From NCBI GenBank assembly GCA_947480815.1, contig CANKEA010000097.1:1-5623 (forward strand): a stretch of DNA of 5,623 nt. The letters run 5' to 3'. Below the pieces are notes generated by a model. It was given only the letters and a program-made list of their open reading frames with translations. It was not told the origin of the DNA and made no database searches. A program made the position numbers and the translations under genes. Origin of the DNA: Caulobacterales bacterium. GTDB lineage: Bacteria; Pseudomonadota; Alphaproteobacteria; Caulobacterales; Caulobacteraceae. This document shows positions 1-5,623 of this stretch, piece by piece. The stretch's first letter is position 1. Every line of letters starts with the position of its first letter.

Positions 1-339
1 AAGGCCGCGTAAGTCCGGCGATTGTTGGCCGCTGCCGATCACCGAACGTGGCGAATTGGTCGGGCCGGAGCTTTGCCGGAAAGCCGGCAGTTCATTCACG
101 GCCTCCGCCATGTTGGCTGGCGCGCGCCGCTGCAGCGCGTCTGCGCCGAGCACTGTGACCGGAGTTGGCGCTGTGAAGCCTGCGGCGGTCAGCCGGGTGC
201 CGGTGACCACGACCGCTTCAACCGCGCCGGCGCTCGCCGTCGCCACTGGAGCCTGGGCCTGTGCGCCATGGGCGAACAGGGTGCCGACACCGGCCAGAAG
301 GGCAAGCTTTAGGCGTTTTGATTTCTGGACTGTAGGCAC
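1..339 (-). CDS. TonB-dependent outer-membrane receptor, N-terminal part (runs off the left edge)
   Basis: Reading the minus strand from a GTG at 337-339 gives 113 uninterrupted codons to the window edge. The start is supported by a good Shine-Dalgarno sequence, AGGGAGA (346-352), six bases upstream. The product begins with a basic stretch (KSKRLK), a hydrophobic core (LALLAGVGTLFA) and an AQAQA cleavage region, so a signal peptide ends at about residue 28-30. Next comes EAVVVTGTR (about 41-49), the typical segment containing or following the TonB box, and then plug-domain sequence with APTPVTVLGADAL, an NMAEAVNELPAF helix and DLRGL at the end of the visible part. This is the usual order in TonB-dependent receptors that carry large substrates through the outer membrane using TonB-ExbBD energy. 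The rest of the plug and the whole beta-barrel lie outside the window, so the ligand is unknown. It is divergent from the LysR gene, which is a likely regulator. Confidence 0.9.
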   Translation of the reverse strand, partial: MPTVQKSKRLKLALLAGVGTLFAHGAQAQAPVATASAGAVEAVVVTGTRLTAAGFTAPTPVTVLGADALQRRAPANMAEAVNELPAFRQSSGPTNSPRSVIGSGQQSPDLRGL

Positions 340-345
340 GGGGCG

Positions 346-352
346 TCTCCCT
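346..352 (-). promoter_or_regulatory. Ribosome binding site for the left receptor (fixes its GTG start)
   Basis: On the minus strand AGGGAGA sits six bases before the GTG at 337-339. No ATG in this frame lies nearby upstream, and the residues just after the GTG begin an ordinary signal peptide, so site and start support each other. Confidence 0.6.
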
Positions 353-406
353 GGTTTCTTAACGTTTGTTGTGCACGTCGCGTTGGTACGCCGGGTCCGT
401 CCGGCC

Positions 407-422
407 GCGAGGCGCACCTCGC
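407..422. repeat. Short perfect inverted repeat in the divergent intergenic region
   Basis: GCGAGG (407-412) and CCTCGC (417-422) are perfect complements separated by CGCA. If the left receptor is transcribed from further right, this would form a small hairpin in its leader, about 70-80 bases before the start codon. It has no following T-run on either strand, so it is not an obvious terminator. It may be only a chance dyad in GC-rich DNA. Confidence 0.3.
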
Positions 423-546
423 TTGACCTGTAACGCGGCGCCCGCACACGTCCGGCGGCCTTGCCTTAATCGGCTTATCGTCAACCTCGAGCGTTCAGCT
501 TGTCATGCTCAGACCGGCTGGCGAATAAGCAAGTTTGCAAAGGGGA

Positions 547-563
547 TTTCGCAAAATGCGAAA
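547..563. promoter_or_regulatory. Palindromic LysR-type operator (T-N11-A box) upstream of the LysR gene
   Basis: TTTCGC (547-552) and GCGAAA (558-563) form a perfect dyad around AAAAT. The inner TCGC...GCGA fits the T-N11-A consensus of LysR-type regulators exactly (T549 to A561). It lies 35-51 bases before the regulator's start codon, inside the intergenic region shared with the divergent receptor, which is the classic position for an autoregulatory and divergent-target site. A second small palindrome, TTTGCAAA (534-541), sits just to its left and could form part of an extended site. Binding by the adjacent LysR protein is inferred from position and consensus. Confidence 0.55.
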
Positions 564-598
564 GCTGTTAGACTAGTTACTATAGCTCTGAGGTTCAA

Positions 599-1504
599 AT
601 GATCGATCTCGTGTCGCTTCGTCTGTTCGTGCGCGCCGCTGAACTGGGCAGTTTCTCCAAGGCCGCTGAACAGTCGAATCTTGCGCTCGCGGCCGTGAGC
701 CGGCGGATTGCTCTGCTGGAGGGGCATTTCGGTGTCGACCTCTTTAGCCGCACGGGGCGCGGGGTCGAGGTAACCCCCGCTGGTCGGGTGCTCCTGGATC
801 GTGCGCGCGAAATCTTGCTGCAGGCAAGATTGGCCGACGCTGATCTCAGCGATTTTACGAAGGGCCTACGAGGCACCGTTAGGCTGATGGCCAGTACCTC
901 GGCTGTCAGCCAGTTCCTGCCCAGCGATCTTGCTGCGTTTTCGCGCCTTTGCCCTGAACTCCGGATCGACCTGCGAGAAGCCTATACGGACGAGATTGTC
1001 GGGGCCCTGCGCGATGGGAGAACCGAGGTCGGTGTCGTTATCAGCGGTCCCAATGTTGTTGATCTGGACACTGTGCCCTACCGAACTGACCGCCTTACTG
1101 TGGTCGCTCCGCGTGATTTCATGCCGGGCGTTCAGAAAGTTCGCCTCATTGACCTGATCGCGAACGACTTCGTTGTGATGGATGACAGAACGGCGATCAG
1201 CCGACTGCTCAAAACCGCCGCGAGTGAGGCGGGGTCGGCCATGCGGCTGCGGGTCAAGGTGGGCAGTTTCGACGTGGTTTGCCGAATGGTGCAAGCCGGG
1301 TTCGGTCTGAGCGTGCAGCCACGAATGGCTGCTGAGCATTTTCAAGCCACGATGGGTTTGCGACTTATCGATCTCGATGAGCCTTGGGCCGAGCGCCAGA
1401 TGCTGATCTGCACGAGCCCCCAAACGGGTGTCAGCCTGGCCGCGCGTCGCTTGGTCTTTCATCTTGGCGAATGCGCCAGAATTGGCGCCGGACTTGCCAA
1501 CTGA
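599..1504 (+). CDS. LysR-family transcriptional regulator
   Basis: A complete 301-residue protein, the normal length for a LysR-type regulator. The N-terminal winged helix-turn-helix is clear: LVSLRLFVRAAELGSFSKAA (about 4-23), the recognition helix around AAVSRRIALLEGHFG (31-45), then DLFSRTGRGVEVTPAG (47-62) and the linker helix to about residue 90. The rest (from RGTVRLMAST, about 91) is the two-lobed periplasmic-binding-protein-like effector domain, with FLPSDLAAFSRLCPELRIDL and LRDGRTEVGVV as recognisable family segments. The ATG is preceded by GAGG (590-593) at a five-base spacing. It is divergent from the left TonB-dependent receptor, with a T-N11-A palindrome between them, so control of that receptor and of itself is likely. 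The inducer cannot be read from the sequence. The isomerase gene follows on the same strand after 44 bp. Confidence 0.95.
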   Translation: MIDLVSLRLFVRAAELGSFSKAAEQSNLALAAVSRRIALLEGHFGVDLFSRTGRGVEVTPAGRVLLDRAREILLQARLADADLSDFTKGLRGTVRLMASTSAVSQFLPSDLAAFSRLCPELRIDLREAYTDEIVGALRDGRTEVGVVISGPNVVDLDTVPYRTDRLTVVAPRDFMPGVQKVRLIDLIANDFVVMDDRTAISRLLKTAASEAGSAMRLRVKVGSFDVVCRMVQAGFGLSVQPRMAAEHFQATMGLRLIDLDEPWAERQMLICTSPQTGVSLAARRLVFHLGECARIGAGLAN

Positions 1505-1548
1505 AGGCTCTTGCGGCTTGGTCTGAGCGTGTTTGCACGGAGACGGTG

Positions 1549-2271
1549 ATGAAGCGGCGAGACTTTGTGGTCGGGTTTAGTGCGCTGGCGTGCGGTCCAG
1601 CGATGGCGCAGGCCGTCCCGGCGGCACCGATCCCGAATGCGACCGGCGTTCCTGCACCCGCTGCGACGGAGGTTGGACCCGCCGCGCCCGCCGCCGACAC
1701 CAAGCCTGCCGGTCCGCCGCCGATTCCACCCGGTGCGGTGCGGGTGGCCCTGCGTACAAGCGCGGGCACGATTACGCTCGATCTATACCGCGACAAGGCC
1801 CCGATCACGGTGGCGAACTTTCTGAAGTACGTGGAGATGAAATTCTACGACGGGGCAGTTTTCTACCGCTCGTCCCGACCGGCGAAGGACGCGGATGGCT
1901 CCTGGGGCTCGATCCAAGGCGGGTTGCAGAACAGGCAGCGCGCGCCACTGCCGCCGATTGCGCATGAAAGCACGCTGAAGACTGGGCTGTCGCATCTCAA
2001 CGGCACGATCTCGATGACCCGAAACGGACCCGGCACGGCGACGTCTGATTTCTTTATCGTACTGGGCGACCAGACGGGCTACGACGCCACGCCCGCGGGC
2101 AAGGGTGACCACGCCGGCTTCGCCGCTTTTGGGCGGGTGGTCGCTGGCATCGAGGTGGTCAAGAAGATCAACCTGGCCAAGCGCTCGCCCACAGCCGGCT
2201 TCGGCTTCATGAAGGGCGAGATGCTATCGCCCGTCATTCCGATCCTTAGCGTTAGGCGGTTACCTCGCTAG
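1549..2271 (+). CDS. Exported cyclophilin-type peptidyl-prolyl cis-trans isomerase
   Basis: A 240-residue protein of the cyclophilin family, which speeds cis-trans isomerisation of peptide bonds before proline. The ATG at 1549 is chosen because GGAG (1539-1542) lies six bases upstream and the protein then starts with an export signal, MKRRDFVVGFSALACGPAMAQA, cleaved near residue 22. The open frame continues upstream to 1384, but that part overlaps the LysR gene. RRDF resembles a twin-arginine (Tat) motif. Residues about 23-64 are a low-complexity Ala/Pro linker. The cyclophilin domain runs from VRVALRTSAGTITLDLY (about 65) to the end. It includes FYRS (replacing the usual FHR), IQGG, GTISMTR, SDFFIVLGD and FAAFGRVVAG. 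The catalytic arginine of the FHR position is retained, and the His-to-Tyr change there is seen directly. It probably acts in the periplasm, perhaps on outer-membrane or secreted proteins. Only 44 bp and no terminator separate it from the LysR gene, so co-transcription is likely. Confidence 0.93.
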   Translation: MKRRDFVVGFSALACGPAMAQAVPAAPIPNATGVPAPAATEVGPAAPAADTKPAGPPPIPPGAVRVALRTSAGTITLDLYRDKAPITVANFLKYVEMKFYDGAVFYRSSRPAKDADGSWGSIQGGLQNRQRAPLPPIAHESTLKTGLSHLNGTISMTRNGPGTATSDFFIVLGDQTGYDATPAGKGDHAGFAAFGRVVAGIEVVKKINLAKRSPTAGFGFMKGEMLSPVIPILSVRRLPR

Positions 2272-2307
2272 GGGCAGGCGGCGGCCTCGGGCACCGCCTG
2301 CTCCCCC
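2271..2307. terminator. GC-rich hairpin between convergent genes, possible bidirectional terminator
   Basis: GCAGGCGG (2274-2281) pairs perfectly with CCGCCTGC (2294-2301) around a 12-base loop. The stem can be extended by GGG/CCC after a bulged T at 2302. It falls precisely between the stop of the isomerase gene (2269-2271) and the stop of the minus-strand receptor gene (2309-2311), the expected place for a shared terminator. Neither strand has a T-run after the stem, so intrinsic termination may be weak. It could instead stabilise transcript 3' ends. Confidence 0.5.
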
Positions 2308-2308
2308 G

Positions 2309-4516
2309 CTAGAACTTACCCCGAAGCCGCAGGACGAACCGCATATCTTTGGTCTCACTGGCTGTTTCGGTCCGGTTGATCGCGCCATTAGCTTGGCTAA
2401 TATTATATAGTATTCGCCGACTTTGTTCGGGGGACCCGGTCAGATTGTAAATTTCTAAACGCAGCGTGAGGTCGCGGGGGAGGGCCTTTTCTGCAAACAT
2501 CTGTAACCGCGGATCGCGCGAGTTGTAGCTGAGAGTGCGGATGTCACTGTTCACTTGTTCACCCGTAGTGGCGAGCAAAGTCGCACCATAGGCCGCCTTG
2601 ATCTTGTTGAGGTCGTGGCGGAACCCCAGGGTAATTAGGGACTCATATTCACCCGGCATCGCTCGTTCCCGGCCAGAAAACGGATCAAGCACACTGGAGG
2701 TTTGAATGACGTAGCGGGCGTTGATCTGGGCGTTTGGCAATCCCAGAGGGGTCATGCGCACGCCAGTTTTTAGTTCGAGCCCATATTGCTTGGCTTCCGG
2801 CAGGTTCACGGGGGCTGACTGCGGCAGACCCGTGGAGGACAGGCCCCCGAACGGGCCGCGCTCGATCTCGTCGGTGGTACGCTTGTAGAAGCTACGCGCC
2901 TCCATGGTGCCCTGATCCTTGGCCAGGCGGTGCTCGATGCCGGCCTCGAAGTTCCACGCCTTTTCCGGGGCGATCCCTGGATTGCCCGGATCGAGGCGGC
3001 TGTCTGTCACATTGTAAATCGGCACAAAGTTGTCGAACCGAAGCTGGCTGACAGTGCGCTCTAGCTTGAATCGCAGGCGATCAACCCGGGTCAGGTTGTA
3101 ACGCAGATCGAACCGCGGCTTTAGGAAGCCGTAGCTCTTCACCGGAATCGCCGGGAAGTTCGTGGTGATCTGCGACGCTTCGTAGCTAAGGTTGCTTTCG
3201 AGCGTGACCTTGGGGTTGATGGTCCAGTTGTGGGTCACGAACAACTCGCCGCGTTGTTCCTCTACCACAGCAACGGTCAGGGGCACGGTTTCCAGGCGCC
3301 CGTTCTTTTTGAAATCGAAATAGCCCTGCTGGCGCTGGTTGAGCGAGTTCTTAGCGACCTCACCGCCGACGGTAAGGCTCTGCCCCTTGTCGAGGGGCAT
3401 GACGAAGGTGCTCCGGATCACGTCTTCCTGAGTGACCTGTTTGGTCACATTGCGGCTCACCTCTGTCAGAGCGCTGCCGAAGGTGCGGTTGCGGTAGTCG
3501 GTTGTCTTGACGGGCGTGTAGTTGTGGATCGCGATCACGTTCAGCGTGCCGGATTTCAACTTGGTCTCATACTCGCCGCCGATCTCGGTGATAGTCCGCA
3601 TCTGCCGGTTGGAATGGTACTCGTCGGTGACGCCGGGCAGCTGCAAACCGGCCGAGGTGTAGGAGGTGTAGAGGGTGTCGTCCGTCTGGTTGGTGGCATG
3701 CGGCTGGAACAGCAGATTAAGGTTCAGCTGGCTGCCGTCTTGGAAGCTGTAGGCGCCCTGGGCCGTGAAAATGTTTTTGTGGTGCTGGCGCTCCCACTGC
3801 TGCGGTCGAAACTGCTGCATCTGGCCATTCGGATAGTAGTAGATTTCTGTGCGGTCCTTCAGCGTGTATTCGCCGCCGAAGCCGCCGCCCCCACCCGGCG
3901 CGGTGGGAATGGGCGTGAACAGGTTCTTCTCATAACCCAGGGTGTAGGTAAGATTTCCGATCTTATCGGAATAGGAGAACAAGCCGTCGAAGTCGCGCCA
4001 GCCCATATTGTCGAAACGCTGGTCGAGCGAGAAATTCCCCTGACCGCCGCCGCCCGTCTTGGCGCCGGCCTTGAGCACGATATTGACGACCAGGCCTTCG
4101 CTGCGGATCTCCAGGTCGCCGGAGGTGTCGCGGATTAATTCTACGCGTTCGACACTGGTGCCCGGGATACGGCGAAGGGCTGAGGCTACGTCGGTCGACT
4201 TGCTGGCCATGCGCTTGCCGTTGATCAGAATCTGGTCGCCGCCGGCACCGAGGCCGCGGCCCTGACCGTTTCCGGTCGAATCCAGCACCGACGCGATGCC
4301 CGGAATCCGGCGCAGCAAGTCCTCGGCATTGGTCAGGTTGAACTGCGCAAAGAAAGCCTGACCATAGACTTGATTACCGTCGGCTGCGCCGGCGGGTTGC
4401 GCCACTGCCAACGGTTGAACGGGTGCTACGGTCTGCGCATGGGCCAAACCCGCTGTCAGGGCGAGTACGGCAACGCCGCTGGCGAGCCTAATCGCGGTAG
4501 GTGTAGACGTAGTCAT
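2309..4516 (-). CDS. TonB-dependent outer-membrane receptor with plug domain and beta-barrel
   Basis: A complete 735-residue receptor counted from the ATG at 4514-4516. A TTG 21 bases upstream could extend the frame, but the purine-rich GGGGGA (4520-4525) lies just before the ATG and the signal peptide fits it better. Residues 1-27 are a signal peptide (core LASGVAVLALTAGLA, cleavage after AHA). The plug covers about 45-155, with the recognisable pieces FFAQFNLTNAEDLLRRIPG, DQILINGKRMASKS, ALRRIPGTSVERVELIRD and GLVVNIVLKAG. The remainder, about 160-735, is rich in alternating aromatic beta-strands and ends in LRLRGKF, the C-terminal phenylalanine that is normal for outer-membrane barrels. 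It resembles the outer-membrane beta-barrel receptors common in sphingomonads and Caulobacter relatives. No EVVVTG-type TonB-box segment is visible after the signal peptide, unlike the left receptor. A Gly-rich stretch, PGGGGGFGG, probably lies in a loop. The ligand is unknown. It is divergent from the epimerase gene, with which it may share regulation. Confidence 0.93.
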   Translation of the reverse strand: MTTSTPTAIRLASGVAVLALTAGLAHAQTVAPVQPLAVAQPAGAADGNQVYGQAFFAQFNLTNAEDLLRRIPGIASVLDSTGNGQGRGLGAGGDQILINGKRMASKSTDVASALRRIPGTSVERVELIRDTSGDLEIRSEGLVVNIVLKAGAKTGGGGQGNFSLDQRFDNMGWRDFDGLFSYSDKIGNLTYTLGYEKNLFTPIPTAPGGGGGFGGEYTLKDRTEIYYYPNGQMQQFRPQQWERQHHKNIFTAQGAYSFQDGSQLNLNLLFQPHATNQTDDTLYTSYTSAGLQLPGVTDEYHSNRQMRTITEIGGEYETKLKSGTLNVIAIHNYTPVKTTDYRNRTFGSALTEVSRNVTKQVTQEDVIRSTFVMPLDKGQSLTVGGEVAKNSLNQRQQGYFDFKKNGRLETVPLTVAVVEEQRGELFVTHNWTINPKVTLESNLSYEASQITTNFPAIPVKSYGFLKPRFDLRYNLTRVDRLRFKLERTVSQLRFDNFVPIYNVTDSRLDPGNPGIAPEKAWNFEAGIEHRLAKDQGTMEARSFYKRTTDEIERGPFGGLSSTGLPQSAPVNLPEAKQYGLELKTGVRMTPLGLPNAQINARYVIQTSSVLDPFSGRERAMPGEYESLITLGFRHDLNKIKAAYGATLLATTGEQVNSDIRTLSYNSRDPRLQMFAEKALPRDLTLRLEIYNLTGSPEQSRRILYNISQANGAINRTETASETKDMRFVLRLRGKF

Positions 4517-4519
4517 TAG

Positions 4520-4525
4520 TCCCCC
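4520..4525 (-). promoter_or_regulatory. Ribosome binding site that decides the start of the second receptor
   Basis: On the minus strand GGGGGA precedes the ATG at 4514-4516 with three bases between, a somewhat short spacing. If the upstream TTG (4535-4537) were used, this site would be coding. The ATG is therefore the preferred start. Confidence 0.5.
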
Positions 4526-4549
4526 GTTCGTGCGCAATCGTGTCGCGCA

Positions 4550-4573
4550 AAATCAACTCGCGAGCGTTGATTT
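4550..4573. promoter_or_regulatory. Perfect 8-bp-arm palindrome, probable operator of the second receptor
   Basis: AAATCAAC (4550-4557) and GTTGATTT (4566-4573) are perfect complements with an eight-base spacer, TCGCGAGC. The palindrome begins 34 bases upstream of the receptor's ATG. On the minus strand CATAAT (4574-4579) abuts it and resembles a -10 element, though no good -35 is seen. If that promoter is real, the palindrome would cover the transcription start, a typical repressor site. The alternative is a hairpin in the mRNA leader. The binding protein is not identified. Confidence 0.5.
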
Positions 4574-4692
4574 ATTATGGTTTCCATCCGCCGAGCGCAG
4601 AGCATTAGTAGACGGATCAAGCCCGCGCAATGCCATATAGGACACATAAACCGCCAATTGTTTCAGACGGATGTCACGCCGAGCCTGATGCA

Positions 4693-4707
4693 CAATATCA
4701 GATATTG
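4693..4707. promoter_or_regulatory. Perfect 15-bp AT-rich palindrome, candidate regulator-binding site
   Basis: CAATATC (4693-4699) and GATATTG (4701-4707) form a perfect dyad around a single central A. It lies near the middle of the divergent region, about 177 bases from the receptor start and 224 from the epimerase start. An AT-rich dyad in this GC-rich setting is unlikely to be trivial. It does not fit the T-N11-A spacing of LysR sites, and I cannot name its binding protein. Confidence 0.4.
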
Positions 4708-4930
4708 CCGATGGCGTGGCGAAAAGGATTCTGGTTATCCGCCGGGGCTGCCGCCCAGGCGAGTCGGGGCGAGGTCCGCCTGGCCCAAACATGGCGCATG
4801 GGCCGACGACGATGCTGACCGCCGAGGTCAAATTTGTAAGTTTCCGTTTGGCCAGTCTATGGTCGGTAGTCGATAGAAGGACGGTTCCAAACAACATGCA
4901 GCTGATCAAGCTGAAGTCCGCGCTAGCGGC

Positions 4931-5623
4931 ATGAATTTGCGCAACTTGGCGGTGGCTGGCGAACGTTGGCCGCTTGAAACGCCATTCCGTATCGCCCGTG
5001 GCGTGCGTACCGAGGCCGATGTGGTCGTTGTTAGCCTGTCGCAAGATGGAATGTTGGGGCGCGGTGAGGGGGCCCCGATCGCTCGCTATGGCGACAGCGT
5101 AGAGCGCTGCGTCGCGGAACTCGAAGCCCTGCGTGGCCCCATAGAGTCTGGGATGAACCGCCGCGAACTGTTGTCGGCCATGAAGCCGGGCGCGGCACGC
5201 AATGCGCTGGATTGCGCCCTGTGGGACCTTGAAGCCCGCCTTGCGGGAACGAATGTGGCAGCGTTGATCGGCACAAAGCTGGCGACCGACCAGATAACCG
5301 CCATGACCATCTCACTGGATGCGCCGGCCGCTATGGCCGCAGCTGCTGCCCGCGTGGCTAGCTTTCCGCTGCTCAAGATCAAGGTGAATGCCGACGATCC
5401 AGCGGTCCAGATCGCCGCCATCCGTGCCGCCGCGCCGAATGCGACTCTAATTGCTGACGCCAACGAAAGCTGGAGCCTGGATCTCCTCAGAGCGATGCAA
5501 CCCGCCCTGGCCGCCGCCCGCATCGCCCTGCTGGAGCAACCCCTGCCCGCAGGCGAGGATCAGGCCCTGCGCGGGTTCTCGCCCTTGGTCCCGATTTGCG
5601 CCGATGAATCCTGCCATACGACT
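4931..5623 (+). CDS. dgcA: Dipeptide epimerase / N-acetyl-D-glutamate racemase (DgcA-like), enolase superfamily, 3' end cut off
   Basis: From the ATG at 4931 there are 231 open codons to the right edge. The N-terminal capping domain (about 1-120) contains ERWPLETPFRIARG, TEADVVVVSL, GRGEGAPIARYGDS and GAARNALDCALWDLEARLAG. The barrel then shows the enolase-superfamily active site: the KIK pair (K149, K151) with the catalytic lysine, and metal ligands D176 in IADANESW, E202 in LEQPLP and D225 in ICADES. The second catalytic lysine and the C-terminus lie beyond the window. This family (muconate-lactonising subgroup) epimerises L-Ala-D/L-Glu and related dipeptides in the cytoplasm. The ERWP, TEA-VVVV and ARYGDS segments resemble, from memory, the alphaproteobacterial N-acetyl-D-Glu racemases called DgcA, which act in D-glutamate catabolism with DgcN. 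The symbol is therefore tentative, while the superfamily is certain. No clear Shine-Dalgarno is seen before the ATG, but the N-terminus matches the family there. It is divergent from the second receptor. Confidence 0.88.
   Translation, partial: MNLRNLAVAGERWPLETPFRIARGVRTEADVVVVSLSQDGMLGRGEGAPIARYGDSVERCVAELEALRGPIESGMNRRELLSAMKPGAARNALDCALWDLEARLAGTNVAALIGTKLATDQITAMTISLDAPAAMAAAAARVASFPLLKIKVNADDPAVQIAAIRAAAPNATLIADANESWSLDLLRAMQPALAAARIALLEQPLPAGEDQALRGFSPLVPICADESCHTT

Larger units (their letters stand above)
4517..4930. other. Divergent intergenic region without a convincing gene
   Basis: These 414 bases separate the start of the second receptor (minus) from the start of the epimerase (plus). 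Short open frames exist on both strands, but none gives a recognisable protein, and they overlap each other or the epimerase gene. The region must carry promoters for both flanking genes. Two perfect interrupted palindromes stand out (4550-4573 and 4693-4707). The octamer AGACGGAT also occurs twice in the same orientation (4610-4617 and 4665-4672). A weak plus-strand promoter candidate is TTGTAA (4834-4839) with TCTATG (4856-4861) at 16-base spacing. It matches the consensus poorly and is only a suggestion. Confidence 0.6.

Noticed and set aside
22..433. Plus-strand open frames at the left edge
   Set aside because: They are shadows of the minus-strand receptor, whose signal peptide and plug motifs are unmistakable.
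866..1462. A 198-codon minus-strand open frame opposite the LysR gene
   Set aside because: It lies wholly inside the LysR gene, and its His/Arg/Gln-rich translation resembles no family.
1384..1548. Upstream extension of the isomerase reading frame
   Set aside because: The extension overlaps the LysR coding region, would bury the export signal inside the protein, and lacks the ribosome site found before 1549.
3230..4138. A 302-codon plus-strand open frame opposite the second receptor
   Set aside because: It is antisense to the well-supported receptor gene, its product is low-complexity Leu/Val/Ala/Gly-rich and unrecognisable, and such long shadow frames are common opposite GC-rich genes.
4577..4876. 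A 99-codon plus-strand open frame, considered as a small or decayed gene
   Set aside because: The translation is Arg/Pro/Trp-rich with no recognisable motif in this or the neighbouring frames, so neither a gene nor a pseudogene can be supported.
4553..5044. A 163-codon minus-strand open frame across the divergent region
   Set aside because: It overlaps the start of the epimerase gene and the palindrome near the receptor promoter. The translation has no recognisable domain, and no Shine-Dalgarno supports it.
5086..5523. A 145-codon minus-strand open frame at the right end
   Set aside because: It lies inside the epimerase gene, which shows the full run of active-site motifs on the plus strand. 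The minus-strand product is Ala/Arg/Ser-rich and unrecognisable.

Overview
The window looks like chromosomal DNA of a GC-rich alphaproteobacterium, most likely Caulobacterales or Sphingomonadales. This is an inference from the high GC content, the presence of two TonB-dependent outer-membrane receptors of the kinds that are expanded in those orders, and the alphaproteobacterial style of the epimerase at the right end. No mobile element, CRISPR array, rRNA or tRNA is visible.

Layout, left to right. (1) Positions 1-339, minus strand: the N-terminal 113 codons (GTG start, signal peptide, start of the plug domain) of a TonB-dependent receptor that runs off the left edge. (2) Positions 340-598: a divergent intergenic region with short dyads, including an exact T-N11-A box of the type bound by LysR regulators. 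(3) 599-1504, plus: a complete LysR-type regulator. (4) 1549-2271, plus: an exported cyclophilin-type peptidyl-prolyl isomerase, 44 bp behind the regulator and probably co-transcribed with it. (5) 2272-2308: a strong GC hairpin between convergent genes. (6) 2309-4516, minus: a complete second TonB-dependent receptor of 735 aa, of a different subfamily. (7) 4517-4930: a 414-bp divergent intergenic region without a convincing gene but with two perfect interrupted palindromes. (8) 4931-5623, plus: the first 231 codons of an enolase-superfamily dipeptide epimerase, most like the N-acetyl-D-glutamate racemase DgcA group, cut by the right edge.

Functionally the set reads as an uptake and use locus. 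Two outer-membrane transporters would bring in one or more ligands, a periplasmic isomerase may assist protein folding in the envelope, a LysR regulator probably controls the divergent receptor, and a cytoplasmic epimerase would act on peptide- or D-glutamate-derived compounds. That the genes share a substrate is inferred from neighbourhood only. The receptor ligands cannot be read from the sequence.

I found no clearly novel system. The most useful leads are the unassigned palindromes in the two divergent intergenic regions and the pairing of the second receptor with the epimerase.
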